Shown: piece after piece, positions 23,870-33,040 of the stretch
Layout of the letters: every line of letters begins with the position of its first letter
How positions within the stretch are numbered: the first letter of the stretch is position 1
NCBI GenBank assembly: GCA_947629525.1
Contig: CANREB010000017.1
Span: 1-48,228, forward strand
Length of the DNA: 48,228 bases
Direction: 5' to 3'
From: an uncultured Lachnospiraceae bacterium
Lineage (GTDB): Bacteria; Bacillota; Clostridia; Lachnospirales; Lachnospiraceae
Translations under genes and position numbers: made by a program
The notes under the pieces: generated by a model
Told to the model about the DNA's origin: nothing
What the model saw: only the letters and a program-made list of their open reading frames with translations
Database searches by the model: none

Positions 23870-26800
23870 TTAAACCTTCTCAACACCGATCACAACGTTC
23901 TCCCCATTGACATTCCATTCCTTGGAAATGCCGCCGTTTTCATATTTAAACGCGTTGGCGAGAACCTTTTCACCGATCGAACCTGAATTTTTCTTCACAA
24001 TCTCCGCAATCTTTTCATTTCTGCTGATGTAGACGTTGATGTGATCCATAACCTCAAAATCAGAGTCCTTACGCATTGTCTGGATCTTGCTGATCACCTC
24101 ATACACAAAACCTTCCTCAATAAGCGCATCAGTCAGGTTGGTATCAAGCACTACGGTAACTGTATTATCCGCTTCCGTGACATAGCCCTCCTTCTGCGTG
24201 ATATCGATAAGCAGATCCTCCTCGGCAAGCCTGACCTCGGTACCGTTCACATCAAACGAGATAGATCCGTTTTCCTTAAGCTCAGCAAATGCCGCGTTTC
24301 CGTCTATTTCTGCAAGCTTCTTCTGAATGCCGCCAAGCTGTTTTCCATATTTAGGTCCTACCGTCCTAAGCTGCGGTTTAAACGTATAGGTAGTAAATTC
24401 CCTTACATCATCCGTAAACTCCACGCTCTTTACATTCAGCTCGTCACGTATTATTTCCTGATAAAATTCGCTCAGCGTAAACGGTGCTTTTATCAACATC
24501 TTACCGATTGGCTGACGGTTCTTGATATTCGCGGCATTTCGGCATGCACGTCCCATAACTACAGTTTTTAATACCGCCTCCATATCAGCCTCAAGCTGCG
24601 CGTCGATAAGATTTTCGTCCGCAACAGGGAAATCACACAGGTGAATACTCTCAGGCGCCGATTTATCTATGCTGCATACGAGATTTCGATAAATATCCTC
24701 TGTCATGAAAGGTATCATAGGTGCCGCTGCCTTAGAGATAGTTACAAGCGCTGTGTAAAGCGTCATATACGCATTGATCTTATCCTGCTCCATTCCTTTT
24801 GCCCAAAAACGTTCGCGGCTGCGTCTTACATACCAGTTGCTCATCTCGTCCACAAACTCCTGAAGAGCCCTTGCCGCTTCAGGTATACGGTAATTCTCAA
24901 GGTCGCTGTCCACCTCTTTGACTACCGTGTTGAGCTTTGACAAGAGCCATTTATCCATTACAGGCAGCTTATCATATTCAAGTGTGTATTTTGTTGCGTC
25001 AAAATCATCTATATTAGCATAAAGCACAAAGAACGCATAGGTATTCCAAAGAGTACCCATAAACTTTCTCTGCCCTTCCTGCACTGCTTTTCCGTGGAAA
25101 CGGTTCGGAAGCCATGGTGCGGAATTAATGTAAAAATACCAGCGGATAGCATCCGCCCCGTATGTTTCAAGCGCCTCAAACGGATCCACAGCATTACCCT
25201 TGGACTTGCTCATCTTCTGACCGTTCTCATCCTGAACATGCCCAAGCACGATTACGTTCTCATATGGCGATTTGTTGAACAAAAGCGTTGACTCTGCCAT
25301 CAACGAATAAAACCAGCCTCTTGTCTGATCAACCGCTTCCGAAATAAACTGAGCGGGGAATTGCTGCTCGAAGAGATCCTTATTCTCAAACGGATAATGA
25401 TGCTGCGCAAACGGCATCGCACCTGAGTCAAACCAACAGTCGATTACCTCGGGAACTCTGTGCATATCTTTTCCGCATTCGGGGCACTTAAACGTCACTT
25501 CATCAATATAGGGTCTGTGAAGTTCAACTTTCGCATTGTCGGGATCACCGCTGCGCTGCGCAAGCTCCGCACGGCTGCCTATGCATTCCTGATGCCCGCA
25601 TTCACATTCCCATACGTTAAGCGGCGTACCCCAATAGCGGTTTCTTGAAATGCCCCAGTCCTGAATATTTTCAAGCCAGTCACCGAAACGCCCTTTGCCG
25701 ATAGACTCAGGTATCCAGTTGACTGTATTATTGTTACGCACCAAATCGTCCTTTACTGCTGTCATCTTTATAAACCATGACTCGCGTGCATAGTAAATAA
25801 GAGGTGTATCACAGCGCCAGCAATGAGGATATTCATGCTCAAACTTCGGTGCGTCAAACAGCAGTCCCTTTGCCTCCAAATCTTTTAATACCATAGGATC
25901 AGCTTTCTTTACGAAAACGCCCGCATAAGCTGTTTCCTCGGTCATCTCGCCTTTGCCGTTTACAAGCTGTACAAACGGAAGATCATACTTTCTGCCTACG
26001 TTTGCATCATCCTCACCGAATGCCGGCGCAATGTGCACGATGCCTGTACCGTCTGTCATTGTGACATAACTGTCACATGTAATATAATGAGCTTTTTTGT
26101 GCTGCTTTTCTATTATTTCCGCGGCAAAGTCAAACAGCGGCTCGTATTCCTTGCGCTCCAGATCAGTGCCTTTGTAGGTTTCAAGTACCTCATACGCTTT
26201 TTTGTCCTTATCATCTTCATTCTCAACAAGCTTTCCAAGTACGTTGTCAAGAAGCGCCTGTGCCATATAATAAGTATAACCGTCCGCAGCCTTTACCTTG
26301 CAGTAGGTTTCATCAGGATTTACACAGAGCGCAACGTTTGACGGAAGAGTCCATGGCGTTGTCGTCCATGCAAGAAAATAAGAATCCTCTCCAACCACTT
26401 TAAAACGTACTACCGCGGAACGTTCCTTTACAGTCTTATAGCCTTGCGCAACTTCCTGCGATGAAAGCGGCGTACCGCATCGCGGGCAATACGGCACGAT
26501 CTTGAAGCCCTTGTAAAGAAGATTTTTGTCCCATATCTGTTTTAATGCCCACCACTCGGACTCTATGAAATTGTCGTCATATGTGACATAAGGATCATCC
26601 ATATCAGCCCAAAAACCTACCGTGCCGGAAAAATCCTCCCACATTCCCTTGTATTTCCATACGGATTCCTTGCACTTTTTGATAAAGGGCTCCATGCCGT
26701 ACTCCTCGATCTGGTCTTTTCCGTTCAGACCAAGCAGCTTTTCAACCTCAAGCTCTACGGGAAGTCCGTGCGTATCCCAGCCCGCTTTTCTTGGCACCAT

Positions 26801-27031
26801 ATAGCCCTTCATTGTACGATAGCGCGGTATCATATCTTTGATCACGCGTGTAAGCACATGACCTATGTGCGGCTTGCCGTTTGCCGTGGGCGGTCCGTCG
26901 TAAAAGGTGTATGTCTCGCCCTCTCTGCGGTTCTCCATGCTCTTTTTGAAAATGTCATTTTCTTTCCAAAACTTCTCGACTTCTTTTTCCCTTTCGACAA
27001 AATTCATGTTTGTGGAAACTTTTTGGTACAT
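23870..27031 (-). CDS. ileS: Isoleucyl-tRNA synthetase, long eukaryotic-like (IleS2) form
   Basis: This 1053-residue class I synthetase charges tRNA-Ile. The ATP-binding HIGH motif lies in GPPTANGKPHIGHV (about 46-59) and KMSKSKGN at about 605-612. The editing domain has WTTTPWTLPSN (about 237-247). The length (the common bacterial type is about 920-940) and the sequence around HIGH suggest the type 2 enzyme, the form often resistant to mupirocin; resistance here is inference. CPRCGTP and CPECGK in the catalytic half could bind zinc. GGAGG lies six bases before the ATG. The leader carries a T-box antiterminator module without its Stem I. No other promoter was found, so expression may depend on read-through from the DUF5722 genes. 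Confidence 0.95.
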   Translation of the reverse strand: MYQKVSTNMNFVEREKEVEKFWKENDIFKKSMENRREGETYTFYDGPPTANGKPHIGHVLTRVIKDMIPRYRTMKGYMVPRKAGWDTHGLPVELEVEKLLGLNGKDQIEEYGMEPFIKKCKESVWKYKGMWEDFSGTVGFWADMDDPYVTYDDNFIESEWWALKQIWDKNLLYKGFKIVPYCPRCGTPLSSQEVAQGYKTVKERSAVVRFKVVGEDSYFLAWTTTPWTLPSNVALCVNPDETYCKVKAADGYTYYMAQALLDNVLGKLVENEDDKDKKAYEVLETYKGTDLERKEYEPLFDFAAEIIEKQHKKAHYITCDSYVTMTDGTGIVHIAPAFGEDDANVGRKYDLPFVQLVNGKGEMTEETAYAGVFVKKADPMVLKDLEAKGLLFDAPKFEHEYPHCWRCDTPLIYYARESWFIKMTAVKDDLVRNNNTVNWIPESIGKGRFGDWLENIQDWGISRNRYWGTPLNVWECECGHQECIGSRAELAQRSGDPDNAKVELHRPYIDEVTFKCPECGKDMHRVPEVIDCWFDSGAMPFAQHHYPFENKDLFEQQFPAQFISEAVDQTRGWFYSLMAESTLLFNKSPYENVIVLGHVQDENGQKMSKSKGNAVDPFEALETYGADAIRWYFYINSAPWLPNRFHGKAVQEGQRKFMGTLWNTYAFFVLYANIDDFDATKYTLEYDKLPVMDKWLLSKLNTVVKEVDSDLENYRIPEAARALQEFVDEMSNWYVRRSRERFWAKGMEQDKINAYMTLYTALVTISKAAAPMIPFMTEDIYRNLVCSIDKSAPESIHLCDFPVADENLIDAQLEADMEAVLKTVVMGRACRNAANIKNRQPIGKMLIKAPFTLSEFYQEIIRDELNVKSVEFTDDVREFTTYTFKPQLRTVGPKYGKQLGGIQKKLAEIDGNAAFAELKENGSISFDVNGTEVRLAEEDLLIDITQKEGYVTEADNTVTVVLDTNLTDALIEEGFVYEVISKIQTMRKDSDFEVMDHINVYISRNEKIAEIVKKNSGSIGEKVLANAFKYENGGISKEWNVNGENVVIGVEKV

Positions 27032-27074
27032 AATAATCCTCCATCTGATTTTTTGTTTAACTCAGGCAACAGCA

Positions 27075-27139
27075 CCAAAAACAAAAACCCTCGTCCTTCG
27101 TAAAGGACGAGGGTATAATGCCTCGCAGCCACCGTTACG
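27075..27139 (-). promoter_or_regulatory. T-box antiterminator/terminator module lacking Stem I, upstream of ileS
   Basis: The terminator is CCCTCGTCCTT-TACG-AAGGACGAGGG (27088-27113) followed by TTTTTGTTTTT on the minus strand. An alternative fold matches the T-box antiterminator: helix A1 CGTAACGG (27132-27139) with CCTTTACG (27099-27106, one mismatch), a one-sided bulge TGGCT (27127-27131), and helix A2 GCGAGG (27121-27126) with CCTCGT (27107-27112); the two 3' strands are contiguous. In working T-boxes the bulge is UGGNACC and pairs with the tRNA 3' end. Here it is two bases short, and UGGC would not match an A73 tRNA-Ile. The upstream gene stops at 27152, leaving no room for Stem I. Terminator: certain; T-box origin: likely; function: doubtful. 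Confidence 0.7.
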
Positions 27140-27151
27140 CCCTGTCAAGCA

Positions 27152-28759
27152 CTAATTAACTCCAAGCGCTGCCCAGCTTGATGCACCGATAATAGGAAGC
27201 GCAAACTGTGTATAAGCTGCTGACTGAGGAGTGTCTATGAACTTATATACATTATAGATCTGCTTAGGCGTTGTAGCCCATCCGTTAGCGTCACAGTTGT
27301 AAAGTCCGCATGCGATGCCGTCTGCTGATTTCTCATATATATTATCCACTGTTCTGTGAAGTATAAATGCCTTTATATAAGGATTTTTCGCGGCAAGCTT
27401 ATACGCATACGCGAATGAAGCTGCCTGTGTCGCCTCGTTAGAACCCTGTGCGTTGAACAATATCTCAGATATAATTATATATCTTACCTGACCATTAGGT
27501 GCAAGGAACGCAGGCTGTGCCATATAATTGGTAAATACTTCCAAATTCTGAGGATTTATCATCTTTGAGTTTGATGTATGGTCAATCAGGTTAAGCGCTC
27601 TGTAGCTTGCCGGCATATCCCAAAATCTGGCTGCCGTAAGCGGTACAGGATGAGGATGCCATGCAACACCCCAGTCAATATTACCATGTGAAGCCACATC
27701 AATATTGAAGTTATCCATAAATGACTTCGCGCTGTACTGATTAGCCGTACCGTCTGTGAAATTCCATCTCTGGTCAATGCATGTAAGAACTCTTGCATTT
27801 GCATTTTGGCTCTTGATAGCGTTATAGCACATACGGAATGCTCTCTCATATTCAACTGCAAAACCTGACACGTTATAATTTCCGGCAAAATACCATGGAT
27901 TGTTATTATTTACTTCGTTACCGATGATCCAGTTGCTGATGAGACCCGTTGCAGGATTGCTGTAGCGCGTTGCAAGGAAAGTCATAAGAGCCTCTATAGA
28001 CTCGGCGCCAAGCTGCTCATCCGTATTAAACGCGTAATGTCTGTATTTTGCAACACGTCCTGTAGGCTTAACGGTAAACGCCGTTGCCGCATTGTAATAA
28101 TTTACGATGTTCATTGTAACTTCAACATGCTGAGTAGCAAAGAGTGTCATGATCATATCGTACTCTGCAACTATAGCCTGATTGAAGCTGTATGTTTTAC
28201 CATTATAAACGTAGGGAATACCCGCACCCGGATTAAAAAATCTGTCAATGGCAAGCTCATAACTTGCATGCTGTACTCCAAGATCTGAAAGCGCCAATAT
28301 TGCCGCATTGTCAGCCGTAATTCCCTTTATCGATGTCGTCACGGGGTTGGCTGCCGTATGTGTCGCAAGAACTTCAGGATTAGTAATGTAAAACTCCTGA
28401 CTTACTGCCGTAAATACGCCACCTGTCTTTACAGCCACAACAAACTTTGAATAAAGCTTTGATGCCGCAGTGCCATTATCAAGCGTAGTCACAAATGTAA
28501 CCGTGCCCGCCTTTGCAGCCTGTGCACAGAAGTCCTGTCTGGCGCCTATGGCATTCTGATAAGGCTTAAGTTCAAAAAGATAATAATTATTGTCATCACT
28601 GGGTACTGCCGCAGGCGCTGTCGCAACAACAGTCACCTGATTGCCGCCGCTGATAACACACTGGTTAATGGTTACGTTTCCCGCTGCCAATGCCGTTATC
28701 TGCATAACGCAGGCAAGCACAAAACAGAGAACTGCGTAGAAAGTTAGTTTTTTCTTCAT
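27152..28759 (-). CDS. Secreted DUF5722-like glycosidase-type protein, copy 2 of a tandem pair
   Basis: This 535-residue protein has a signal peptide cleaved near ITALAAG, an N-terminal beta domain (VTINQCVISGGNQVTVV to FYITNPEVLA, about 30-140), then a likely TIM barrel. WIIGNEVNN (about 275-283) and IIISEILFN (about 427-435) are placed like the acid/base NE and nucleophile E of clan A glycoside hydrolases; HPHPVPL lies between. I recall this type as DUF5722. About half the residues match its neighbour, so the pair arose by duplication. GGAGG precedes the ATG at 28759, 27 bases after the first copy's stop. The substrate is unknown. The stop codon lies 12 bases before the T-box remnant of ileS. 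Confidence 0.8.
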   Translation of the reverse strand: MKKKLTFYAVLCFVLACVMQITALAAGNVTINQCVISGGNQVTVVATAPAAVPSDDNNYYLFELKPYQNAIGARQDFCAQAAKAGTVTFVTTLDNGTAASKLYSKFVVAVKTGGVFTAVSQEFYITNPEVLATHTAANPVTTSIKGITADNAAILALSDLGVQHASYELAIDRFFNPGAGIPYVYNGKTYSFNQAIVAEYDMIMTLFATQHVEVTMNIVNYYNAATAFTVKPTGRVAKYRHYAFNTDEQLGAESIEALMTFLATRYSNPATGLISNWIIGNEVNNNNPWYFAGNYNVSGFAVEYERAFRMCYNAIKSQNANARVLTCIDQRWNFTDGTANQYSAKSFMDNFNIDVASHGNIDWGVAWHPHPVPLTAARFWDMPASYRALNLIDHTSNSKMINPQNLEVFTNYMAQPAFLAPNGQVRYIIISEILFNAQGSNEATQAASFAYAYKLAAKNPYIKAFILHRTVDNIYEKSADGIACGLYNCDANGWATTPKQIYNVYKFIDTPQSAAYTQFALPIIGASSWAALGVN

Positions 28760-28786
28760 CTTTACCTCCATAAATAATGAAATTGA

Positions 28787-30388
28787 TTAGTTAAGCCCAA
28801 GCTGCGCCCAACTTGTCGCCCCTATTATCGGAAGGGCAAAATCAGTATACTGCGGTGTGTTTCCTTTATCCATATTGGCAAATACGCCGTATGAATATTT
28901 TATGCTTGTCTCAGTCCTGATACCTACCGCCATACCGTCGCCCGCGATCTCTGACGCATGATCGACCTGACGGTGGAATATTATCCCTTCGATAATCGGA
29001 TTTGACGATGTAAGTTTGTATGCGTAAACTATAGCTGCCGCCTGAGTGAGCTCATTCGTCGGGATCTGTTTGTTAGACGATGTAAAGCCCATCTCAGATA
29101 TTATACAATGCCTTACCGTTCCGCTCGGCGACATTAATGTCGGAAGCTTTAAGTGATTGGTAAGCACATCTGTATTCGTAGGATTTAAAAACTTTGAATT
29201 GTCCGTGTGGTCTATGAGATTCATTCTCGCATAGCTTGCGGGCATAGTCCAAAACGTACAATTATATAAAGGTGCAGGATAAGGGTGGAACGATACACCC
29301 CAGTCAATGTTACCGTTTATATTTACGTATGATGCGAAAAGATCGAGGATCTTCTTTGCGCCAAACTGCGCCGGAGTACCATCCTCAAAGTTCCATCTCT
29401 GGTCAAGGCTGATAAATACGCGTGCGCCTGAATTTTGGCTCTTTATCGCATTGTAGCATACTCTGAATTCCTTTGCGTAGTGATAAGCCAACATATCCGC
29501 AGACACATTGCCCATATAATGCCATGGATTGCTTGTATTGACCTCGTTGCCGATGATCCATGTATGGATAGTACCGTATGCTCCCGAATAGCGGTTCGCG
29601 AGGAACGATATCAGCGCCTCAAGTTTTTCCGTCGCCGCCTGCTCGTCCACGTTAAACGCATAGCAGTTCTTTCCCGCAACGCGTCCTGTCGGAGCTATCA
29701 TATCGAGAGCCGCGGGAATGTATGAATTTTTTATTATCATTACAACGTTGCAGCCCTGCCCGGCAAGCTTGCTGCATACTATATCATACTCTCTTACTAT
29801 GCTGGCATTGAAGCTGTATGTTTTGCCGTTATATGTATAGTTGATACCGCCTCCCGTAAAGAAACGGCTGACATCCAGTTCATATGAGGCAAATCCCGTT
29901 CCCAAATGAGCAAGTTCATCGCTGAATCTCCAGTCCGCCGTGAGTCCTTTCTTGCTTCTTACAGGATATCCCGTAGCTTTTGTGGATACAGCTTCGGGAT
30001 TAGTGATGTACATCTCGTTGCTCACAGGTACGTAAACTCCGTTACTCAGCACAGTTACAACAAAACGTGAGTAAAGCTTTGATGTCGAAGTATTATAATT
30101 AAGCGGTGTGGTGAAAACTGCTGTCGATGCGGCGGGCGCCGTAGCACAGTAATCAGTTCTCGAACCGACTACATTCTGATATGGTTTAAGTTCAAACAGG
30201 TAATATGTCCCGTTCCCTACAGCGGGCACTACCCCCGATGTGACTACCGTGACGTCACTTCCCGAGATCGTACACTGGTTTATCGTCACGGTAATTGCAA
30301 CCGCGGCTTTAGCGCTCAGTCCCGCAACAGACGCAAGCACAACCAGTATCGCAAACCCAATACTTAGTTTCTTAATGATTTTCTTCAC
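28787..30388 (-). CDS. Secreted DUF5722-like glycosidase-type protein, copy 1 of a tandem pair
   Basis: This 533-residue protein is built like its downstream paralogue: signal peptide (cleavage near AKAAVA), beta domain with ELKPYQNVVGSRTDYC, and a barrel with WIIGNEVNT (about 276-284) and IISEMGFTS (about 428-436) in the positions of catalytic glutamates. VDHASEIAGDGMAVGI matches VDNIYEKSADGIACGL of the second copy. It starts with GTG at 30388, with GGAGG six bases ahead; the frame extends 29 codons further but without a ribosome binding site and into the promoter. Both copies share one promoter at 30433-30461. Probable role: release or modification of an extracellular glycan, by inference from fold only. 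Confidence 0.8.
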   Translation of the reverse strand: MKKIIKKLSIGFAILVVLASVAGLSAKAAVAITVTINQCTISGSDVTVVTSGVVPAVGNGTYYLFELKPYQNVVGSRTDYCATAPAASTAVFTTPLNYNTSTSKLYSRFVVTVLSNGVYVPVSNEMYITNPEAVSTKATGYPVRSKKGLTADWRFSDELAHLGTGFASYELDVSRFFTGGGINYTYNGKTYSFNASIVREYDIVCSKLAGQGCNVVMIIKNSYIPAALDMIAPTGRVAGKNCYAFNVDEQAATEKLEALISFLANRYSGAYGTIHTWIIGNEVNTSNPWHYMGNVSADMLAYHYAKEFRVCYNAIKSQNSGARVFISLDQRWNFEDGTPAQFGAKKILDLFASYVNINGNIDWGVSFHPYPAPLYNCTFWTMPASYARMNLIDHTDNSKFLNPTNTDVLTNHLKLPTLMSPSGTVRHCIISEMGFTSSNKQIPTNELTQAAAIVYAYKLTSSNPIIEGIIFHRQVDHASEIAGDGMAVGIRTETSIKYSYGVFANMDKGNTPQYTDFALPIIGATSWAQLGLN

Positions 30389-30432
30389 TTTGCACCTCCA
30401 TAAATTTAACAAACAGTAAGCTGTGTTTTTAT

Positions 30433-30461
30433 AGTATATCATTTTACAATGACTAGCACAA
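30433..30461 (-). promoter_or_regulatory. Promoter of the DUF5722 pair
   Basis: TTGTGC (30456-30461), 17 bases, TATACT (30433-30438), giving a leader of about 40 bases to the GTG at 30388. It may also drive ileS by read-through. Confidence 0.6.
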
Positions 30462-30518
30462 TGATAAAAAAGCAAAAATATTTAACAAATTTTTCCCGAA
30501 TATTTAAGGTTTTGTTTG

Positions 30519-33038
30519 TCAGTAATGCTTTATATAAGTAATAAAGGCATTATTATTCTCGCGAAACAAATTCGTCGCGTCATTCATCCCGACCTTATAC
30601 ACAGTACCCGTTTCAGGATTCATAAATACCACGTTAAATTCATTAAATCCGACTATCAGCACAGCGCCGCCGTCCTCGAACGTCGCAAGGACAGGGATAT
30701 CCTGATTGACGTAGTAGAGTACCGCGTCAAGCTGCACGCCCTGCAGTTCCAGTACCCGGACATCATTAAGGTTCTCTTCCAGTATCTGCGCTGCAGTCAT
30801 GCCGCTGTCAAGCATAGGCTGCACATTTTTTGTACTTCCCGAAAAAGCAAGCATAGTCTCCAGACATACTGCAAGACTTGTGCTTTCATCGTCGCTTGCC
30901 CTCCCTTTTATCGCCATGATTTGGTTTCGTGCGCTTCTGGAAGATCTTTTCCAAATACATTCACCTGCTTTGTCAACAACAGTGCCGCTTATCGAATATG
31001 CAAGGTTCACGGCGTCCGCCTCATGGGTAAACGTCCCCATTACGCCGTCTTTTCCATAAACATAATACCGATCAACGGGATTTGCGATTTGTATCTCCAT
31101 ATCCCTTGAACCTTCAAACAGCACCTGCATCGGCATAGTATGCTTTAGCGTCTTGCTGTCTATCGTGCTCTTAAGTACAAGCTGTACGATTTTTTCATAT
31201 GTCTGCGTCGCCACCACTTCCAAAGTGTTATATCCTTCATCCTCAGGCGCACTGTTCATTATCTGATCGTCGGCGATCTCGCTGTAAACGCCGTCTTCAT
31301 CTCTTTCAACTCTCGACAATGTGATAAGATTGTCGTTTATCTGCGCCCCGACCACATAGATCCCGTCATATTCATAGCGTTTCAGGACCTCGCCCTGTTC
31401 ATTCTGTATATACACCGCATACATGGGGAATGCTATCGTTCCCGCCGAATCTCTTTCTATATCATCATACCTCACAAGACCGTATATCAGATCTTCATTT
31501 ATAAATCCGAGCGGAAGTATCCTGTTACCGCCTTTTGCCTTAACTTCTTTGGTGTTCCCCGTATTAAGGTTCATAAGTATAAGACCCGTGCAGTCATAAG
31601 CGTCCGCGGAATTCTGCCATACAAGCATTTTGTCGCTGTCGGACACTTGAAAACTTCCTTGTTGAAGCTCCTGCGCTATCTCGCTGTAGCTGCGCTCCAA
31701 CAGATTGACTGCAAGTATCGAGCCGTCAAGATAAAGGTAAAGTATGCCTCTGCTGTTTATATATGACAGTTGATCCATATCTGCCTTAAGCAGCGAGAAA
31801 GATTTGTCATAAGGAATAAAAAGCAGCTCCTCGACCGTATTGAGCATACCGTTATATTCATACACCTGTATTCCTATAGTACCCTCATGGCTTCCCCTGT
31901 TCATATAACCGTATACAAGAAAACTTACATTTCCGGTTTCATCCACGCTTAAGATCTTGATCTCATGATTGCCGTAAATGCTCCTTAAATCAAGGTCATC
32001 ATAAAAACTGAACAGACAGGCAAGCTTTTTATCCGCCGAATGATAGCAGTATAACTGTTTTCCGTTCACAAACGCAAGGTTTGAACCGCCGTCGCTTTCC
32101 ATCATCTGAACCTGCGTGTCCCTTATCCCGAGCATTATCTTATTGCTTGCATATATATCTGCCTCAGGGTCAAAAATCTGGTTCATTGTACGCTCATAGT
32201 CGAGCAGATATGTCCTGTCCGGCGTGTATCTTATGCGGAAGTATTCGCTTATATTGTATCGGTATTCGTTTTTGCCTTCTTTTGTCTGTACAATATAATA
32301 CAGATGGATCGATGCCGTCTGAGACTCTATCTCGTTTATCACTATACGCGGCTCAACGATCTCTTTTACGTTCAAATCGCCCCACGATACCTGATTAAGA
32401 CTGTTATGGATATTTACATAGCTTAGGAATGTATTGTCGCCCGTAGAGTCAGGTTCAAGATACGGGGTAAGCTCCTTTGCCTGTTCCTTGTCATAGGTCT
32501 TCTTATGAAAATCCGTAACATACGCAAGTTTTTCGCGGGTATAAAGGTTTTCGCTCTCTATTATCCTTGTATAATAACGAATGGTTTCTCCGCCTGTTTC
32601 AAGCAGCAATACCCAATTGTATTCTGTCTGCGGATCTATCAGATCCTTTATAGTGACTGTGGCGCGTATCCTGTCTTCATCCTCATGAAAATTATTGACG
32701 CGCGTACTTTCCACAAGCCGTTCTCCGTCAATACTGCGCACTTCAAATGTTATCTTATCGATTTTATTTCCATATTTATCTATCACGAAACTGAGCGTCC
32801 TGTCTTCCCCGACAGGGGTGAGCGTATCCCTGAAAAAACTTACGTCTACGCTCTGTTTCAGCCCATACATGTAATTATAATCAATACCGTCCGCGTGTAT
32901 ATGCACAAGCGGAAGTGAAGCCTCTGACATTCCCGCTGTCATTTCGCCATTCCCGTTATTATAAATTCCGCTGCTCACAAAAAGCGTAAGTATAAATACG
33001 GCTGCACATACCAATGCCTTGCTGATTATGTTTCTCAT
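30519..33038 (-). CDS. Large membrane-anchored extracellular protein with a C-terminal pseudo-C39 peptidase domain
   Basis: This 839-residue protein has one N-terminal signal or anchor segment (about 8-25). The middle is beta-rich with repeated blade-like strands (YLYLDGSILAVNLLERSY, VWQNSADAYDCTGLILMNL), suggestive of a propeller. The last 130 residues resemble a papain-like C39-like domain: STSLAVCLETMLAFSG, then IPVLATFEDGGAVLIVGF and VVFMNPETG. Active members read CGPASLAM and GHAVVIVGY. Here the cysteine position holds D or E and the histidine position holds G, so peptidase activity is not expected. I do not recognise the full protein. It starts three bases after the methyltransferase stop, so the two are one operon. 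Confidence 0.7.
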   Translation of the reverse strand: MRNIISKALVCAAVFILTLFVSSGIYNNGNGEMTAGMSEASLPLVHIHADGIDYNYMYGLKQSVDVSFFRDTLTPVGEDRTLSFVIDKYGNKIDKITFEVRSIDGERLVESTRVNNFHEDEDRIRATVTIKDLIDPQTEYNWVLLLETGGETIRYYTRIIESENLYTREKLAYVTDFHKKTYDKEQAKELTPYLEPDSTGDNTFLSYVNIHNSLNQVSWGDLNVKEIVEPRIVINEIESQTASIHLYYIVQTKEGKNEYRYNISEYFRIRYTPDRTYLLDYERTMNQIFDPEADIYASNKIMLGIRDTQVQMMESDGGSNLAFVNGKQLYCYHSADKKLACLFSFYDDLDLRSIYGNHEIKILSVDETGNVSFLVYGYMNRGSHEGTIGIQVYEYNGMLNTVEELLFIPYDKSFSLLKADMDQLSYINSRGILYLYLDGSILAVNLLERSYSEIAQELQQGSFQVSDSDKMLVWQNSADAYDCTGLILMNLNTGNTKEVKAKGGNRILPLGFINEDLIYGLVRYDDIERDSAGTIAFPMYAVYIQNEQGEVLKRYEYDGIYVVGAQINDNLITLSRVERDEDGVYSEIADDQIMNSAPEDEGYNTLEVVATQTYEKIVQLVLKSTIDSKTLKHTMPMQVLFEGSRDMEIQIANPVDRYYVYGKDGVMGTFTHEADAVNLAYSISGTVVDKAGECIWKRSSRSARNQIMAIKGRASDDESTSLAVCLETMLAFSGSTKNVQPMLDSGMTAAQILEENLNDVRVLELQGVQLDAVLYYVNQDIPVLATFEDGGAVLIVGFNEFNVVFMNPETGTVYKVGMNDATNLFRENNNAFITYIKHY

Positions 33039-33040
33039 CT

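Noticed and set aside
27114..27119. TATAAT on the plus strand next to the ileS terminator
   Set aside because: No -35 at correct spacing and no plus-strand gene downstream; it is the loop of the antiterminator read on the other strand.
27143..27148. TTGACA on the minus strand as a promoter for ileS
   Set aside because: The only -10-like bases lie 24 bases away, too far, and the terminator stands between it and ileS.
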